A stretch of DNA of 64,000 nt from Lachnospira sp. (GCA_017621205.1 JAGATQ010000037.1:1-64000), one strand, 5' to 3'; shown: positions 1 through 9,357, counted from the stretch's first letter. A program made the numbers and translations. Notes: generated by a model from the sequence alone, not told the origin.

Positions 1-1
1 C

Positions 2-484
2 CGCACAGACTGTTATAATTATTGGCATTATAAAGGTAACTCCAGTAATGGTAAAGATGCGATGAAAATCATATATCTGCCGGTAAAGGAACAGATGAGC
101 AGTGAGTTAAATAAGGCAGACCATACGCATTACGAGATTCCGTCGCCGGTATCCTATAAGCGAACCGCAGCTCATGAAATGGGGCATGCATTGGGGCTTG
201 ATGATGCGTATCCGTATGAGGGGGAAAATGTTGAGATAAGCAGGATTTCAGAAAATTTAAATAGTCAAAATTTGATTATGAAAAAATCTTCTGAGTGTAA
301 AAAGGTAAATTCTATAGAAATTGTTATGTTGCTGTATGCTAAAAGTCAAAATTTTAAAAAATCAGATATATCATGGCAGAGCTATAAAAACTATAGTATT
401 TATGATTATAAGGATAACAAAGGGATTTCTTATTATGATGCAGGGAAAAAGAGTCAGGCAATTAGGAAAGAAAAGGTGAAATAA
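2..484 (+). CDS. metzincin-like metalloprotease, 5'-truncated by window
   Basis: The reading frame is open from the first base of the window, so only the C-terminal 160 residues are present and the true start lies upstream. The motif HEMGHALGLDD matches the extended zinc-binding HExxHxxGxxD signature of metzincin peptidases, with three zinc ligands and the catalytic glutamate all intact. The preceding stretch is rich in Tyr, Trp and His. The C-terminal 90 residues are Lys/Ser-rich and not recognisable. The product is probably secreted or cell-surface, but the signal peptide would be upstream. It ends two bases before a small membrane-anchored protein, so the two are probably cotranscribed. 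Family assignment rests on the motif alone. Confidence 0.7.
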   Translation, partial: RTDCYNYWHYKGNSSNGKDAMKIIYLPVKEQMSSELNKADHTHYEIPSPVSYKRTAAHEMGHALGLDDAYPYEGENVEISRISENLNSQNLIMKKSSECKKVNSIEIVMLLYAKSQNFKKSDISWQSYKNYSIYDYKDNKGISYYDAGKKSQAIRKEKVK

Positions 485-486
485 AT

Positions 487-1176
487 ATGAACAAGAAAAA
501 AGTTATGGTAATCATTTTAATAATAGGTATTATATTAATTGGTGTGGCAGTTTATTTGTATTATCAACAGGGAACAGATGACAGTAAAAGAAAGCAAACT
601 GTATCCAAGTCGACAACAGAATTGGACGTTACTACGGAAGTCCGTGGAGCAACGACGAAAGAAGCAGCCAATATCACTCAAAAAGATAGTGTTAGAGAAA
701 AACCTGAGCAGGGAACTTTTACCACGACAGAACAAAAGCAGAATAAAGAACTCCCCGACAATTACGAGTGGGATGAAAAACAGTGGGGAGAACCACCACA
801 GATAGTATATGATTTTGCAGAGAATAAGGAGAAGTTTGATTTTATTGTAAGTGAAGTGGATTCCATTCTGTCTGGGGAGGATGGATTTTCTACATGGATA
901 GAGAATGGAAAAATACATTATGATGATAAATATGGAAATCAATTAAGTAGTGAATTGAAGAAAGAAATTGACTATTTATTTAATAATACGAATTTCTATG
1001 AAATTACAAAATATGAATTTGGACATTGGGATATGGAATATAAACAATATGATTATAGGGAAAGGTATATGTATACTATGATATACGATCCTAAACTGAC
1101 AGAAGAAGAAATATGGGGTGTGGGATACATAAAAGTAGTAGAAGATTGGTATTTCCTTGTTACTCCTTTAGCATAG
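487..1176 (+). CDS. membrane-anchored hypothetical protein, paralogue 1 of 3
   Basis: A 229-residue protein of no known function. Residues 5-26 form one N-terminal hydrophobic segment after MNKKK, typical of a signal anchor, so the rest should lie outside the membrane. Residues 30-95 are a Thr/Ser/Glu-rich linker. The C-terminal 130 residues form a folded domain beginning around NYEWDEKQWGEPPQI and ending in a Trp/Tyr-rich strand. The next two genes encode the same architecture. The gene starts two bases after the protease stop behind an AAGGTG site, suggesting translational coupling. It could be a partner or inhibitor of the protease, but that is inference from position only. Confidence 0.75.
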   Translation: MNKKKVMVIILIIGIILIGVAVYLYYQQGTDDSKRKQTVSKSTTELDVTTEVRGATTKEAANITQKDSVREKPEQGTFTTTEQKQNKELPDNYEWDEKQWGEPPQIVYDFAENKEKFDFIVSEVDSILSGEDGFSTWIENGKIHYDDKYGNQLSSELKKEIDYLFNNTNFYEITKYEFGHWDMEYKQYDYRERYMYTMIYDPKLTEEEIWGVGYIKVVEDWYFLVTPLA

Positions 1177-1382
1177 GTTAGGTGAATTAGTCGAAAAATT
1201 ATTTAGAAATAGTGAAACTTTCAGTTTGTGGATTTTTTATGTAAATGTATATCTATTTACGCCTTTGTACCTTGTGAAGCAAGGACAAGCAAGTGAAAGG
1301 ATAAAGATTTAAAACGCTAAAAGTATTGACTGATTGTTTTTGCAATCGCTTAAAAATATTTTTAATGAAAGGGGAACACTAG

Positions 1383-2063
1383 ATGAAGCAGAAAAGGAAA
1401 GTCAGGATAGCTATCTTAATAATAGGAATTATATTAATTATTACAGCAGTCTTGTTATATTATCAACAGGAAATATCCGACGGCAAAGTAAAGCAGACAG
1501 CTTCGACTACCACAGCAGAATTGGATGTTACTATAGAAGTCTACGGAGTGATAACGAATGAGGTAGCCAGTATCACCAGAAATGATAGTGTTACAGAGGA
1601 GTCAGAGCAGGAGGCTTCCGATACAACAGAAGAAAAGCAGAATAAAAAGCTTCCAAATAATTACGAGTGGGATGAAAAGCGGTGGGGAGAACCACCACAG
1701 ATAGTATATGATTTTGCAGAGAATCAGGAGAAATTTGATTTTATCGTGAGTGAGGTAGATTCTTTACTTTCTGAAGGAGAAGGTTTTACTACAAGAAGGA
1801 ATAATGATAAGTTATATGCTAAGGGTCAAAATGGAAAACAATTGACGAATAATATAGATAATTTATTAAATAATACACGTTTTAATAAATTTACTAAGGT
1901 AAAGTATGGACATTGGTTTATGTATTATGACCAAGAGGAAGATACAGATAAATACATATTTTATATGGCATATGCACCTGAAATGACAGAGGAAGAAGCA
2001 TGGGATAATGGATATATGAAAGTAGTGGGAGATTGGTATTTTGCTACTGTATGGAAAGTTTAA
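1383..2063 (+). CDS. membrane-anchored hypothetical protein, paralogue 2 of 3
   Basis: A 226-residue paralogue of the preceding gene with the same plan: short Lys-rich N-terminus, one membrane segment (about residues 6-27), Thr/Ser/Glu linker, and a C-terminal domain starting near NYEWDEKRWGEPPQI. The ATG is preceded by an AAAGGGG site. Its C-terminal domain is nearly identical to paralogue 3 in the first half and diverges in the second half. This mosaic pattern fits recent duplication or gene conversion. A 207-base gap separates it from paralogue 1, so it may have its own promoter. Function unknown. Confidence 0.75.
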   Translation: MKQKRKVRIAILIIGIILIITAVLLYYQQEISDGKVKQTASTTTAELDVTIEVYGVITNEVASITRNDSVTEESEQEASDTTEEKQNKKLPNNYEWDEKRWGEPPQIVYDFAENQEKFDFIVSEVDSLLSEGEGFTTRRNNDKLYAKGQNGKQLTNNIDNLLNNTRFNKFTKVKYGHWFMYYDQEEDTDKYIFYMAYAPEMTEEEAWDNGYMKVVGDWYFATVWKV

Positions 2064-2197
2064 GATAAGGGGATATCAGTTTTAAATGTGCTTAAGTGGT
2101 AATAATGAAGTGGGTGGGTATTATTCATGACACCAGTAGTAGTTAATAGTAATTTTAAGATTATCTAAAAGCTATCTTTGAGAGAAGGAAACAAAAA

Positions 2198-2875
2198 ATG
2201 AATTGCAAGAGAAAAGCGGGAATAGTTATATTAATCATATTTGTTGTATTATTTGGTACAGCAGTTTGTTTGTATTATCAACAGGAAACAGACGACAGCA
2301 AAAGAAAGCAGACTATATCCAATGCGACAACAAAATTGTACGCTGCTACAGAAATTCAAGAAGTAACAACGAATGAAGTAGCTAATGTTATTGAAAATGA
2401 GAATAGTACTGCGGAGTTAAAACAGGAGACATCCACGACAGAACAAAAGCAGAATAAAAAGCTTCCAAATAATTACGAGTGGGATGAAAAGCGGTGGGGA
2501 GAACCACCACAGATAGTATATGATTTTGCAGAGAATCAGGAGAAGTTTGATTTTATAGTAAGTGAGGTAGATTCTTTACTTTCTGAAGGTGAGGGATTTA
2601 CAACAAGAAGAAATAATGACAAGTTATATGCTGAGAGTGAAAATGGAGAACAGTTGAAGCAAAGTGTTGATTACCTAATGGATAATACCTTATTTTACAA
2701 ATTTACAAAGAAGCAATCTGGGCATTGGATTATGGAATATAAACAAGAGGAAGATAGACATATGTATATATATACTATGCGATATGCTCCGGGAGTGACA
2801 GAGGAAGAAGCATGGGATAATGGGTATATGAAAGTGGTGGGGGACTGGTATTTTGCAACAATATGGAAAGTTTAA
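2198..2875 (+). CDS. membrane-anchored hypothetical protein, paralogue 3 of 3
   Basis: A 225-residue paralogue of the two upstream genes: N-terminal signal anchor after MNCKRK, low-complexity Thr/Glu linker, and the shared C-terminal domain ending in GDWYFATIWKV. The start is an ATG behind GAGAAGGAAAC. The segment from NYEWDEKRWGEPPQI through the following 50 residues is almost identical at DNA level to paralogue 2. It is the last gene before a strong promoter driving the glycosidase. Function unknown; tandem copy number is the most informative feature. Confidence 0.75.
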   Translation: MNCKRKAGIVILIIFVVLFGTAVCLYYQQETDDSKRKQTISNATTKLYAATEIQEVTTNEVANVIENENSTAELKQETSTTEQKQNKKLPNNYEWDEKRWGEPPQIVYDFAENQEKFDFIVSEVDSLLSEGEGFTTRRNNDKLYAESENGEQLKQSVDYLMDNTLFYKFTKKQSGHWIMEYKQEEDRHMYIYTMRYAPGVTEEEAWDNGYMKVVGDWYFATIWKV

Positions 2876-2916
2876 AGCTGGAATACAATTATACTATTCT
2901 CCCCATTGTGCCCCCC

Positions 2917-2945
2917 TTGTTAAAAAGTGCAAAATAAGGTATACT
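2917..2945 (+). promoter_or_regulatory. promoter of the GH13 glycosidase
   Basis: TTGTTA, 17-base spacer, TATACT, directed at the gene starting at 3013. Predicted transcription start near 2952 gives a leader of about 60 bases with an AAGGAG site before the ATG. Confidence 0.6.
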
Positions 2946-3012
2946 ATGCATACATGTGAAAAAACAAAGAAAAATTCACAAATATTGATAAAGTAAAAGG
3001 AGATTTATAGCT

Positions 3013-4680
3013 ATGGCTTGGTATGATAGTGCAGTATTTTATCACATTTATCCCTTGGGATTGTGTGGATGTCCCCATGACAACAATGGAGAGGAAGGCA
3101 GCCATTTTGATAAGCTGAATGAATGGGCAGAGCATGCGAACCGCATAGGATGTAATGCGATTTATATTGGTCCGTTGTTTGAATCCGGTTCCCACGGTTA
3201 TGATACTATTGATTATCGGTTGGTCGACCGTCGTTTAGGAAGTAATGAGGACTTTAAAGAATTTGTGGCGAATTGTCACAGTATGAACATGAAGGTGATT
3301 GTCGATGGCGTCTTTAACCACACCGGACGCGGTTTTTTTGCTTTTGAGGATATTAAGAAGAATCGGGAGAACAGCCGTTATAAGGACTGGTATTGCAGCG
3401 TGAATTTTTATGGCAATAACGAATACGATGATGGATTTTCTTATGATAACTGGGGTGGTTATAATCTGCTTGCCAAGTTGAACCAGTGGAATCCGGAGGT
3501 GAAGAATTATCATTTTGATACAGTTCGTTTCTGGGTGGATGAGTTTGATATTGATGGGATTCGTTTGGATGCTGCGGATGTGCTGGACCATGGATTTATG
3601 CACGAGCTTCGGCAGGTTTGCGATGGCTTGAAACCGGAATTCTGGTTAATGGGTGAGGTAATACATGGAGACTACTCCCGCTGGGCGAATGGGGACATGC
3701 TTCATTCCGTTACGAATTATGAGCTTCATAAGGGACTGTTTTCCGGTCATAATGACCATAATTATTTTGAGATTGCCCATACGATTAAGCGGTTGAATGG
3801 ATTGGTTGGCAATACCCGTTTATATACCTTTACCGATAATCATGACGTGGCACGTATTTACTCGAAGCTTAATAACAAGGAGCATATGTTTCCGGTAGCG
3901 ATATTACAGTATACGGTACCGGGTATTCCTTCCATTTATTATGGTTCGGAATTTGGAATTGAGGGAGATAAGAACCGGGATTCTGACTGGAATCTACGAC
4001 CAGATTTAGAGCTTTCTGATTTCGATGAGAACAGTGAGCTGACACAGTTGTTTGCGAAGCTTGGACGTATCAAACAAAACTTCCCGGAATTGACCTATGG
4101 CGATTATCAGGAGCTGCAGCTTACAAACCGTCAATTCGCATTTGCAAGATGTCTGGATGGTAAGGCTGTGGTAACCTTAGTGAATAATGATGATAACCCG
4201 GCACATATGGAGGTGAATCTTCCGGTATTTGCCAATAAGGCAGTTAATTTATTGAGCCTGCAGGAAGAGAGTGAGGAAGAGAAGGCAGACAGGGAAGCGA
4301 AACGCTTAGAAGCCTTGGAAAAAGCATTTAATGATAAGAAAAATGGATTGCTTGATAAGGCAGGACAGTTAGTTGGTGCTTCCGGTGAGATTTCTTCTAA
4401 GGCAGAGGGAGTGAGGACAATAGTTGCAGATAGCAGTAGTGCGGTTGATTTAGGTGAAGGACTTCAAGCAGTTGTGGCTTCTTTAAAGGAGAGTATCACC
4501 AATATGCAGCGTGTCTATGATGAATTTGTTGGTGAGTGCGGAATTGGTCCTGCTACAGCAGTAGAACCCGGCAATGTCAGTGGTTGTGATAATTTGACAA
4601 TTCGGGATGGAAGGCTGGTTGTGGATTTGGCACCGAATCGTGGTGTAATTGCATATTTGACAAATGAAAGCGGTAATTAA
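3013..4680 (+). CDS. GH13 alpha-amylase family glycosidase
   Basis: A 555-residue cytoplasmic glycoside hydrolase (no signal peptide) acting on alpha-glucan oligosaccharides. All four GH13 regions are visible: I VDGVFNHTG (about 98-105), II GIRLDAAD with nucleophile Asp186, III GEVIHG with acid/base Glu215, and IV FTDNHD with Asp278. The (beta/alpha)8 barrel is followed from about residue 365 by the usual beta-sandwich domain. That domain is interrupted between about 415 and 515 by a charged, heptad-like helical insert and then resumes with a final beta segment ending near ANLTNE-type sequence. Closest in plan to maltodextrin-hydrolysing neopullulanase/cyclomaltodextrinase types, but substrate cannot be set from sequence. 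Monocistronic, with its own promoter and a terminator at 4804. Confidence 0.88.
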   Translation: MAWYDSAVFYHIYPLGLCGCPHDNNGEEGSHFDKLNEWAEHANRIGCNAIYIGPLFESGSHGYDTIDYRLVDRRLGSNEDFKEFVANCHSMNMKVIVDGVFNHTGRGFFAFEDIKKNRENSRYKDWYCSVNFYGNNEYDDGFSYDNWGGYNLLAKLNQWNPEVKNYHFDTVRFWVDEFDIDGIRLDAADVLDHGFMHELRQVCDGLKPEFWLMGEVIHGDYSRWANGDMLHSVTNYELHKGLFSGHNDHNYFEIAHTIKRLNGLVGNTRLYTFTDNHDVARIYSKLNNKEHMFPVAILQYTVPGIPSIYYGSEFGIEGDKNRDSDWNLRPDLELSDFDENSELTQLFAKLGRIKQNFPELTYGDYQELQLTNRQFAFARCLDGKAVVTLVNNDDNPAHMEVNLPVFANKAVNLLSLQEESEEEKADREAKRLEALEKAFNDKKNGLLDKAGQLVGASGEISSKAEGVRTIVADSSSAVDLGEGLQAVVASLKESITNMQRVYDEFVGECGIGPATAVEPGNVSGCDNLTIRDGRLVVDLAPNRGVIAYLTNESGN

Positions 4681-4803
4681 GTCAAGCTTCACATAGGACT
4701 ATGCAAGCTGTGTAAATAATTGCAATATTTTATGTGCGAAATATGAGTGAATTTTAGTATGGAATACATAATTTTAGTTTGTATTCTTAATACTAATAGT
4801 AAT

Positions 4804-4832
4804 GTGGTATCAGTTGTCTGATACCACTTTTT
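4804..4832 (+). terminator. rho-independent terminator after the glycosidase
   Basis: Perfect 10-bp stem GTGGTATCAG / CTGATACCAC with a TTGT loop, followed by five T. It lies 124 bases after the glycosidase stop and 28 bases before the next gene. Confidence 0.85.
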
Positions 4833-4859
4833 AATTGCAAGTATAAAGGAGGATGTATT

Positions 4860-5306
4860 ATGTCATTAAGCTGTGAAAATGAAGATACCAAGGAGCTGCT
4901 GAAATATTGTGATTCGGGATGCAAGACGGCGACTAACAGTATTGAGCAGGTGATGGAGTATACGAAGAGTAAGGAACTAAGAAAGCTTTTATTGGAGTAT
5001 GATAAGAAGCATGCCCAGTTAGGAGATAAATGTCATATTTTATTAAAGCGTTATCATGAGGAGGAGGAAGACCCTTCTTTTATGGCACGCACCATGTCCT
5101 ATGTTACTACAGAGATGAAGATGCTGATTAATAATGAGGAGAAGGAGATTGCTAAGGTCATGATGGATGGTTGTAATATGGGAATACAGTCCCTTGGCAA
5201 ATATCTGAACCAGTTCAAAAAGGCAACAGGTGAATGCCGTAAGATTGCGGAGGATTTAATTGATATAGAATTTAATTTTATGAAAGATTTGCGTGCATAT
5301 TTGTAA
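4860..5306 (+). CDS. ferritin-like four-helix protein, hypothetical
   Basis: A 148-residue, almost entirely helical, acidic/lysine-rich cytoplasmic protein with no membrane segment. The helical periodicity, short loops and scattered Glu/His (LLKRYHEEEED, KKHAQLGDKCH) resemble DUF2383-like ferritin-fold proteins of Firmicutes, but no clear di-iron ExxH pairs can be assigned. The ATG follows a good AAAGGAGG site. The preceding terminator leaves only 28 bases upstream, so any promoter would have to overlap that terminator or transcription must read through. Function unknown. Confidence 0.6.
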   Translation: MSLSCENEDTKELLKYCDSGCKTATNSIEQVMEYTKSKELRKLLLEYDKKHAQLGDKCHILLKRYHEEEEDPSFMARTMSYVTTEMKMLINNEEKEIAKVMMDGCNMGIQSLGKYLNQFKKATGECRKIAEDLIDIEFNFMKDLRAYL

Positions 5307-5401
5307 CATAACGCATATCCCACTTTTTTCTTTCATATATTTTATGGGACTCAATGATAAGATTATGATTTCCTATTATGAAAGAAAGGGGTGGGTGAAG
5401 G

Positions 5402-6400
5402 ATGTCTGAATATATCAGGATGGTGTCATATTTTTACCGTTATCAAAATGGAGGGAAACAGGAAAATGTAGGTTTTGGTAAGGTGGAAGGGCACAATGGA
5501 AAATGTAGAATCACCTTAAAGTTAAATGATACAAGGGGTGTGTTGGGGCAGAGTGGAGAGGTATATTTTTATCGTTATAAACAAGGAGATATGTATTTGT
5601 ATCCATTAGGGGAGGCAGCATTCAATAATAATATGCTACAATTTCGTGATGAATTTTTGGAAGAAGCATACACACAAGATGGACATGACCTAAAGGAGCT
5701 TTCGGGTTTACTTGTATATTATAATGAGCAACTGTTTTATGGTTCTCAATGGAGTGAGGAGCCAATCTATGTTGGTGATCTTGTTCGGGCTAGGACAGCT
5801 TTATTAAACGAAAGGAAAGCCGATTCCTTTAAATTGAGGGAGGCACAGGAAGTGGACATACCAGAGCAAAAAGAATATACAGAGAAACAGAAAGAAAAAA
5901 GAATGGAAATAAAACCAGAATCATTAGAGGGCAGTAGCAGGGAGGAGATGCTTAAGGCGGCAGGAGAAGGAGAGGGGACAGAGATAAGGGAGCAGGAGAG
6001 AGTTGCTGCTTCTGCTGTAAGAGAAGAAACATCCAAAAAGCTCACAGGAATTCCTTATCTGCTAAAGCACCGCAGTCCTCTTCCGGCTTTTGCTAATAAT
6101 GAAGTGATGCAGTGTGTGCGGATTATGCCGGAGGATATTGGACTGATGTCCCGAAGTAACTGGGAGTATGGGAATAACAGCTTTTTAATGCACGGATTTT
6201 ACAACTATCACTATTTATTGCTGGGCAGCATGGTTTATGAGGACGGCGCCCGCCAGTATGTGCTTGGTGTTCCGGGAATCTATTCGGGTAAGGATCAGTA
6301 TCTGGCACAGATTTTTGGATTTCGTAGATTCGTACCGCTTAGAACCTGCCCGTTTAAAACAGGAGAGTTTGGGTATTGGATTGCAAAATTGTCAAAATAA
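5402..6400 (+). CDS. conserved hypothetical protein, two domains with charged linker
   Basis: A 332-residue cytoplasmic protein. The N-terminal 130 residues look like a beta-rich domain (YIRMVSYFYRYQNG, then a glycine-rich strand pattern). Residues 140-215 are a Glu/Lys/Arg-rich linker. The C-terminal 115 residues are Trp/Tyr/Phe-rich (WEYGNNSFLMHGFYNYHYLL) and end at the stop. I associate this C-terminal pattern with the DUF6128 family common in Lachnospiraceae, but this is from memory. The start ATG follows a GGGTGAAGG site. It converges with trpD and shares a bidirectional terminator with it. Confidence 0.65.
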   Translation: MSEYIRMVSYFYRYQNGGKQENVGFGKVEGHNGKCRITLKLNDTRGVLGQSGEVYFYRYKQGDMYLYPLGEAAFNNNMLQFRDEFLEEAYTQDGHDLKELSGLLVYYNEQLFYGSQWSEEPIYVGDLVRARTALLNERKADSFKLREAQEVDIPEQKEYTEKQKEKRMEIKPESLEGSSREEMLKAAGEGEGTEIREQERVAASAVREETSKKLTGIPYLLKHRSPLPAFANNEVMQCVRIMPEDIGLMSRSNWEYGNNSFLMHGFYNYHYLLLGSMVYEDGARQYVLGVPGIYSGKDQYLAQIFGFRRFVPLRTCPFKTGEFGYWIAKLSK

Positions 6401-6404
6401 ACAG

Positions 6405-6473
6405 AAAAACCGCCGGCCACTACTATGTTTTTGTTAGGTAAACAGACAAAATAATGTGACTGGCGGTTTTTTT
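6405..6473. terminator. bidirectional terminator between hypothetical gene and trpD
   Basis: AAAAACCGCC pairs with GGCGGTTTTTTT across a 45-base interior with further pairing next to the stem (GGCCAC with GTGAC). A-tracts and T-tracts on both sides allow it to work for the plus-strand gene ending at 6400 and the minus-strand trpD ending at 6533. Confidence 0.75.
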
Positions 6474-6532
6474 ATTTGCTATATAGGGTTTTGTGAAATA
6501 AATTAGTGGGTGACCAATTAATAAAATAAGGA

Positions 6533-7540
6533 TTACTTGTTGGATTCTGCTATAAATTCGTTAAGTTTTTCCTTTGCCTTTCCAGAATCAATGAGTTCCT
6601 CTGCCAGTGTTACACCAGCCTCTAAGCTTTCTGCCTTTCCAGCTACATACAAGGCAGCCCCGGCATTCATACATACGGCATCTCTTTTTGCACCCTTTTC
6701 ACCATTTAGTATTGCACGGGTAATGGCAGCATTTTCCTCTGGTGTGCCGCCAGTTAAATCGTCTTTTTTACATTTCTTATAACCGAATTGCTCTGGCTCA
6801 ATCACATAATCCTTAAAGTTTCCGTTATTAATTTCGCAAACGGTGGTAGGAGCACATAGTGAGATTTCGTCCAGCTTATCCTGACCATACACAACCAGTG
6901 CATGAGTTACTCCCAAATTGCTTAATACCTGTGCCAGTGGTTTGACAAGGGTTTCATCATATACACCCATAACCTGAAGGGTAGCCCCGGCTGGATTAGC
7001 GAGAGGGCCTAAAATATTAAATATAGTGCGGATACCAAGCTCTTTTCGGACCGGACCGACATATTTCATGGAAATATGATAGTTTTGTGCAAATAAAAAA
7101 CAAATATTTATTTTTTCTAATAATTCCTTGCTTTTTTCGGGCGGAATCGTGATGTTTACTCCGAGGGCCTCAAGGCAATCGGCAGCTCCGCATTTACTGG
7201 ATGCAGCACGGTTTCCGTGCTTGGCTACCGGAACACCGGCAGCGGCAATAACAATAGAAGAGGTGGTAGAGATGTTGAAGGAGTTGGAGCCATCTCCTCC
7301 GGTTCCTACTATTTCAAGCACCTCCTGGTCGTGCAGCAGTTTGACACAATGGGCACGCATTTCCTCGGCGGAGCCAGTGATTTCCTCAATGGTTTCCCCT
7401 TTCATGGATAGGGCTGTCAGATAAGCACTTTTTTGAACTTCGCTCGCATCGTCGTCCATAATCTCCTTCATTACCCCTTTTGCCATATCATAGCCAATAT
7501 CTTCCTTGTTTGCTAGTTTTAAAATTGCTTCCTTAATCAT
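6533..7540 (-). CDS. trpD: anthranilate phosphoribosyltransferase
   Basis: A 335-residue enzyme that transfers the phosphoribosyl group of PRPP to anthranilate, the second step of tryptophan synthesis from chorismate. The PRPP loop [11 protein letters not shown] (residues 79-89), the anthranilate-contacting [15 protein letters not shown] (107-121) and the [16 protein letters not shown] segment are all intact, at the usual family length. The start follows AGGAGG. It is preceded by a tryptophan T-box leader. It is not joined to other trp genes here, since the neighbours on both sides read the other way, so it forms a single-gene regulon member. Confidence 0.93.
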   Translation of the reverse strand: MIKEAILKLANKEDIGYDMAKGVMKEIMDDDASEVQKSAYLTALSMKGETIEEITGSAEEMRAHCVKLLHDQEVLEIVGTGGDGSNSFNISTTSSIVIAAAGVPVAKHGNRAASSKCGAADCLEALGVNITIPPEKSKELLEKINICFLFAQNYHISMKYVGPVRKELGIRTIFNILGPLANPAGATLQVMGVYDETLVKPLAQVLSNLGVTHALVVYGQDKLDEISLCAPTTVCEINNGNFKDYVIEPEQFGYKKCKKDDLTGGTPEENAAITRAILNGEKGAKRDAVCMNAGAALYVAGKAESLEAGVTLAEELIDSGKAKEKLNEFIAESNK

Positions 7541-7641
7541 AGTTAAACCTCCTAAACATGTATTTGATATGCATCTTATTTACTTTAAGGGGAGCATATC
7601 AATTCTGGTTGACTGGTTATAAAGCTCTCTGTCAGGGCAAT

Positions 7642-7912
7642 AAAAAAACCGCCCATAACAGAAATCTAATTTCTGTCAAGGACGGAACAGCTACCTGTCC
7701 GCGGTGCCACCTTGCTTCACGATAAATCGTGCTCTTAACGGATACTATCATATCCTGTGCATATAACGCCTGCCACGCGTCAGAGATACTTAATCGCTTG
7801 TTCACTCTGCCCTCCAAGGTCCATTTCACATTCTGCCACTGTCAGGTTTCCACCCTCCCCGACTCTCTGAATGCACATCAAATGCTACTACTTCCTCATC
7901 AACGGTTTTATA
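7642..7912 (-). promoter_or_regulatory. tryptophan T-box riboswitch leader of trpD
   Basis: On the minus strand the T-box signature AGGTGGCACCGCGG is at about 7711-7698. It is followed by an antiterminator/terminator region ending in a GC-rich stem (CCGTCC with GGGCGG) and a run of seven T near 7648. Upstream lies a stem I with an AGAGAGTC bulge-type sequence and the specifier context GAAATGGACC. The specifier codon is TGG (plus positions 7821-7823), so uncharged tRNA-Trp should relieve termination. This fits trpD being the next gene, 100 bases downstream. Confidence 0.9.
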
Positions 7913-7918
7913 TAATTT

Positions 7919-7947
7919 ATTATAGTACAGTGATAAAGGATTTTCAA
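7919..7947 (-). promoter_or_regulatory. promoter of the T-box/trpD transcript
   Basis: On the minus strand: TTGAAA, 17-base spacer, TATAAT. The start of transcription should be near 7912, immediately before the T-box stem I. Confidence 0.8.
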
Positions 7948-8119
7948 TCTTTTTTTTAAAATATATCGTCCAATTAAATTTCTCCTGTTTTTGCCATAAA
8001 TATAAAAAGTAAGGATTATTTGCCGATATAACTTTTGTGAACTACTATTTTCACAATGACTGTGCAGCTTGATACAATTAGGATGAATTTAATATTCATC
8101 ATCCATAGGAGGTATTAGT

Positions 8120-9259
8120 ATGGTAATTGAATCAAGCAATGTAGCAATGGGCTCTAAGAGAGTTTATGAAAGCAGGAGCAAGGATTCTGTTTCGGCGAGC
8201 AACTGGAACCGTGCTTATTCCGGTGCAACGTCTCAATATGGAATGGGAAATGCTTATGCTGCGTCGAGTTCATATCAGCAGGTTGAGCTTTATCAGAATT
8301 ATTCTGCCAAGGGACATTTTCTGACTGATGGTGTGGATGTGTTAAACCGGGTAGATGAGCGGGCAGATGTCTTAGGGAAGCTGCCGGAGGAACCAAAGGC
8401 AAAGCCGGATGAAATTGTTCGGGAAAATACAGCAAAGTATGTGATACAGAATGTGCTGGAACTAAGGCAGATGAGGATGATATCTTTAACGAATCTGCTC
8501 CACCGGCTTATCCAAGGCAGGAGAAGTGTCATAGACGATTTGTTAAGGTTAAATCGGGAGGGCTTTAGCAGCTCACAGGTGATTACTACTGTCCAGAAGA
8601 TGGAGATTACACATAGCTACGAGGAGGCGGAGGCAACGGCCTTTGCCAGTAAGGGTACTGTGAAAACGGCGGATGGCAGGAGCATCAGCTTTAATGTGGA
8701 TGTGGCGATGTCCCGCTATTTTAAAGAGGAGCATTATGATACATTTGAGACGAAGAGTGTTACCTTGGTTGACCCCTTAGTAATTAATCTGGATTGTGAC
8801 AGTGTTCAGGTGAGAGACCAGAAATTTCTTTTTGATTTGGATGGAGACGGAACATTGGATAATGTTTCGATGCTTAGTCAGATGTGTGGCTATCTGGCAT
8901 TAGACCGTAATGGGGATGGCAGGATAAACGATGGTTCGGAATTATTTGGTGCCATGTCCGGGGATGGTTTTGCGGAGCTTGCTGTTTTTGACTCGGATGG
9001 GAATGGCTGGATTGATGAGAATGATGAGATTTTTGATAAGCTTCGTATATGGACGAAGGATGAGTATGGCAATGATCATTTGGTTGGGCTTGGTGTAAGG
9101 GGGATTGGTGCTATTTATCTCGGTAATGTTGCTACGAGATTTTCCTTGACCAATAGTAAAAATGAAGTGCAGGGTGTAGTGCGTCAGAGCGGTGTCTTCT
9201 TGAAAGAAAATGGAGAGGTAGGAACTGTTCAGCAGGTAGACATGGCAAGCGGATACTAA
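8120..9259 (+). CDS. EF-hand calcium-binding repeat protein, hypothetical
   Basis: A 379-residue protein without an obvious signal peptide. The C-terminal part holds three calcium-loop motifs of the D-x-D-G-D-G type: DLDGDGTLDN (about 238), DRNGDGRINDGSE (about 262) and DSDGNGWIDENDE (about 291). The spacing resembles bacterial EF-hand/VCBS-like proteins in which the loops sit next to a beta domain. The N-terminal 110 residues are low-complexity and Ser/Tyr-rich, followed by a charged helical stretch (VIDDLLRLNREGF). The ATG follows AGGAGG. The role is unknown. The domain pattern recalls proteins annotated as calcium-dependent surface or signalling factors. Confidence 0.7.
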   Translation: MVIESSNVAMGSKRVYESRSKDSVSASNWNRAYSGATSQYGMGNAYAASSSYQQVELYQNYSAKGHFLTDGVDVLNRVDERADVLGKLPEEPKAKPDEIVRENTAKYVIQNVLELRQMRMISLTNLLHRLIQGRRSVIDDLLRLNREGFSSSQVITTVQKMEITHSYEEAEATAFASKGTVKTADGRSISFNVDVAMSRYFKEEHYDTFETKSVTLVDPLVINLDCDSVQVRDQKFLFDLDGDGTLDNVSMLSQMCGYLALDRNGDGRINDGSELFGAMSGDGFAELAVFDSDGNGWIDENDEIFDKLRIWTKDEYGNDHLVGLGVRGIGAIYLGNVATRFSLTNSKNEVQGVVRQSGVFLKENGEVGTVQQVDMASGY

Positions 9260-9300
9260 AAGTGCTTTAACCAGCTGCATGAATAATGTGTGAAAACTGC

Positions 9301-9330
9301 TTGACAGAAGAAATTTAACAATGATATAAT
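9301..9330 (+). promoter_or_regulatory. promoter of tRNA-Leu
   Basis: TTGACA, 18-base spacer, TATAAT, with the tRNA starting 28 bases downstream of the -10 box. Confidence 0.85.
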
Positions 9331-9357
9331 AATATCTGTTGTGGCTACAGCAGATAT

